Assembly (NCBI RefSeq): GCF_039812505.1 | Contig: NZ_JBDIAQ010000056.1 | Location: 1-22,490 of the forward strand | Reading direction: 5' to 3' | Length of the DNA: 22,490 nucleotides | DNA from: Intrasporangium_A sp039812505 | Lineage (GTDB): Bacteria > Actinomycetota > Actinomycetes > Actinomycetales > Dermatophilaceae | Part shown: positions 21,305 to 22,490 of the stretch, piece after piece | Numbering within the stretch: the stretch's first letter is position 1 | How the letters are laid out: each line of letters starts with the position of its first letter | Made by a program: the position numbers and the translations under genes | The notes under the pieces: model-generated | The model's input: the letters and a program-made list of their open reading frames with translations, nothing else | Databases searched by the model: none | Told to the model about the DNA's origin: nothing

Positions 21305-21324
21305 CTGCAAGATCTTGCTGCAAG
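21305..21324 (+). promoter_or_regulatory. Second candidate operator: CTGCAAG direct repeats with a palindrome
   Basis: CTGCAAG occurs at 21305-21311 and 21318-21324. Between them sits the perfect 12-bp palindrome GCAAGATCTTGC (21307-21318). CTTGCAG-type repeats are reported for MalR-like LacI proteins in Streptomyces. A TACAGT box (21351-21356) downstream could be the -10 of the regulator gene, placing this site just upstream of its promoter. Confidence 0.45.
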
Positions 21325-21444
21325 CCGCGCAAGGCGGGGCGGTTTCTGGCTACAGTTCTGCCACTGGACGGCCGGGCCACCTCGTGCCGGGCGGGGTCTC
21401 GGGCCTGCCCGACGGGGGCTCCCGGTCGGGAGGAGGAGGCGGAC

Positions 21445-22458
21445 GTGAAGGCGCGGTTGCGCGACATCGCGCAGCAGGCCCGGGTGTCGGAGGCGACCGT
21501 CTCCCGGGTGCTGAACGGCAAGCCCGGGGTCGCGGAGTCGACCCGGCAGGCCGTGCTGACGGCCCTCGACGTGCTCGGCTACGACCGTCCGAGCCGGCTG
21601 CGCCGCAAGAGCGCCGGGCTCGTCGGGCTCATCGTGCCCGAGCTGACCAACCCGATCTTCCCCGCCTTCGCCCAGGTCGTCGAGAGCTCGCTGGCGCAGA
21701 GCGGCTACACCCCGGTCCTGTGCACCCAGGTGGCAGGGGGGGTGCACGAGGACGACTACGTGCAGATGCTGCTGGACCGCGGCGTGTCCGGGATCATCTT
21801 CATCTCGGGCCTGCACGCCGACGTGACCACGGACCCGCAGCGCTATGTCGCCCTGCGCGAGCGCGGGCTGCCGCTGGTCCTGGTCAACGGCTACGTCGAC
21901 GGGGTCGACGCGCCGTTCATCTCCAACGACGACGTCGCCTCGATGGGGCTCTCGCTGGAGCATCTGGTCGAGCTCGGCCACCGCGAGATCGGCCTGGCCA
22001 TCGGCCCGGAGCGCTACGTGCCGGTGATCCGCAAGATCGCCGGCTTCCGCAGCTCCTACCAGACGCTGCTCGGCCGCTCCGACGTCGACGACCTGATCGA
22101 GCGCTCACTGTTCACCGTCGAGGGCGGTGCGACGGCCGCGGGCCGCCTGGTCGAGAAGGGCTGCACGGCGATCGTCTGCGGCTCGGACATGATGGCGCTC
22201 GGCGCCATCCGCGAGGTGCGCAAGCGGGGGCTGCAGGTGCCGCGCGACCTGTCCGTCGTCGGGTACGACGACTCCGCGCTGATCGCGTTCACCGACCCGC
22301 CGCTGACCACCATCCGGCAGAGCGTCAGCGCGATGGGTGCGGCCGCGGCCCGGGCGTTGCTCGACGAGATCGCCGGCAAGCCCTCGCCGCGGGCGGAGTA
22401 CGTCTTCCGCCCCGAGCTGGTGGTCCGCGGCTCGACGGCCGCGGTGCGCCGCCGCTGA
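21445..22458 (+). CDS. LacI-family transcriptional regulator
   Basis: The protein has 337 residues. The N-terminal LacI HTH and hinge are complete: LRDIAQQARVSEATVSRVLN, then GVAESTRQAVLTALDVLGYD. A periplasmic-binding-protein-like effector domain follows (GLVGLIVPELTNPIFPAFAQ; FISNDDVASMGLSLEHLVELGHREI; CGSDMMALGAIREVRKRGL; VVGYDDSALIAFTDPPLTTI). It should sense a sugar and repress carbohydrate genes. The GTG at 21445 is chosen because of a strong AGGAGGAGG SD (21431-21439) 5 nt upstream and because the HTH starts at once. It is divergent from ugpC across 295 bp holding two candidate operators. The effector is unknown. Confidence 0.92.
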   Translation: MKARLRDIAQQARVSEATVSRVLNGKPGVAESTRQAVLTALDVLGYDRPSRLRRKSAGLVGLIVPELTNPIFPAFAQVVESSLAQSGYTPVLCTQVAGGVHEDDYVQMLLDRGVSGIIFISGLHADVTTDPQRYVALRERGLPLVLVNGYVDGVDAPFISNDDVASMGLSLEHLVELGHREIGLAIGPERYVPVIRKIAGFRSSYQTLLGRSDVDDLIERSLFTVEGGATAAGRLVEKGCTAIVCGSDMMALGAIREVRKRGLQVPRDLSVVGYDDSALIAFTDPPLTTIRQSVSAMGAAAARALLDEIAGKPSPRAEYVFRPELVVRGSTAAVRRR

Positions 22459-22490
22459 CCCCCGCCGGCGAGGACACCCGGGCCGGGGCG

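Overview
The window is chromosomal DNA from a very high-GC actinobacterium. Evidence for this is the mycothiol genes (mshA and a mycothiol-dependent formaldehyde dehydrogenase), CarD, an HbhA-like protein, DUF2516 and DUF4032 proteins, an MsiK/UgpC-type sugar ATPase, and heavy GTG start use. The gene set looks like a Micrococcales-type soil actinomycete (Intrasporangiaceae-like). That placement is inferred from gene content, not from an alignment. No phage, plasmid, IS, CRISPR, tRNA or rRNA was seen. Almost everything is conserved-core housekeeping DNA, and the unusual material is mostly in small DNA-level patterns.

Layout. (1) 1-84: a hairpin-forming 29-bp tandem repeat. (2) 179-3912: an XRE regulator, an HbhA-like coiled-coil protein, a class-3 type L-asparaginase, D-aminoacyl-tRNA deacylase, a DUF2516 membrane protein and a stand-alone ManC-type cupin. 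The order XRE-HbhA-DUF2516 recalls Mycobacterium tuberculosis Rv0474-Rv0476, with extra genes inserted. (3) 3882-7531: a minus-strand SAM methyltransferase diverging from mshA, then a YbjN-domain protein and gpmA (compare Rv0486-Rv0489). (4) 7649-15638: an LpqE-like lipoprotein divergent from carD-ispD-[SDR]-ispF-[mscR-MBL hydrolase]-cysS-rlmB. This is the Rv3584-Rv3579c order with two insertions. (5) 15850-19861: a membrane-anchored thioredoxin-fold DUF929 protein coupled to VKOR (extracytoplasmic disulfide formation), a DUF4032 kinase-like protein, and a UPF0104-type membrane protein behind a hairpin-rich leader. (6) 19895-22458: a 21-bp tandem repeat, then the sugar ABC ATPase ugpC/msiK on the minus strand, divergent from a LacI-family regulator.

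How the genes fit together. Mycothiol links several loci: MshA makes its sugar-inositol scaffold, and MscR plus its coupled hydrolase use it for formaldehyde or S-nitrosothiol handling. IspD and IspF belong to the MEP isoprenoid pathway. CysS, RlmB and Dtd support translation, and CarD supports rRNA and housekeeping transcription. The LacI regulator probably controls the ATPase that powers carbohydrate importers.

Two DNA-level signals stand out. First, at least nine genes carry a TANNNT-like -10 box only 6-7 nt before the start codon with no convincing Shine-Dalgarno (SD) sequence, which predicts widespread leaderless transcripts. Second, the 9-mer GTATGCCGC occurs exactly seven times (both orientations, coding and intergenic) and often brings in codons that look atypical for this GC-rich DNA. 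Composition alone does not explain this. I found no clearly new multi-gene system; these patterns, the repeat arrays and the operon insertions are the best leads.
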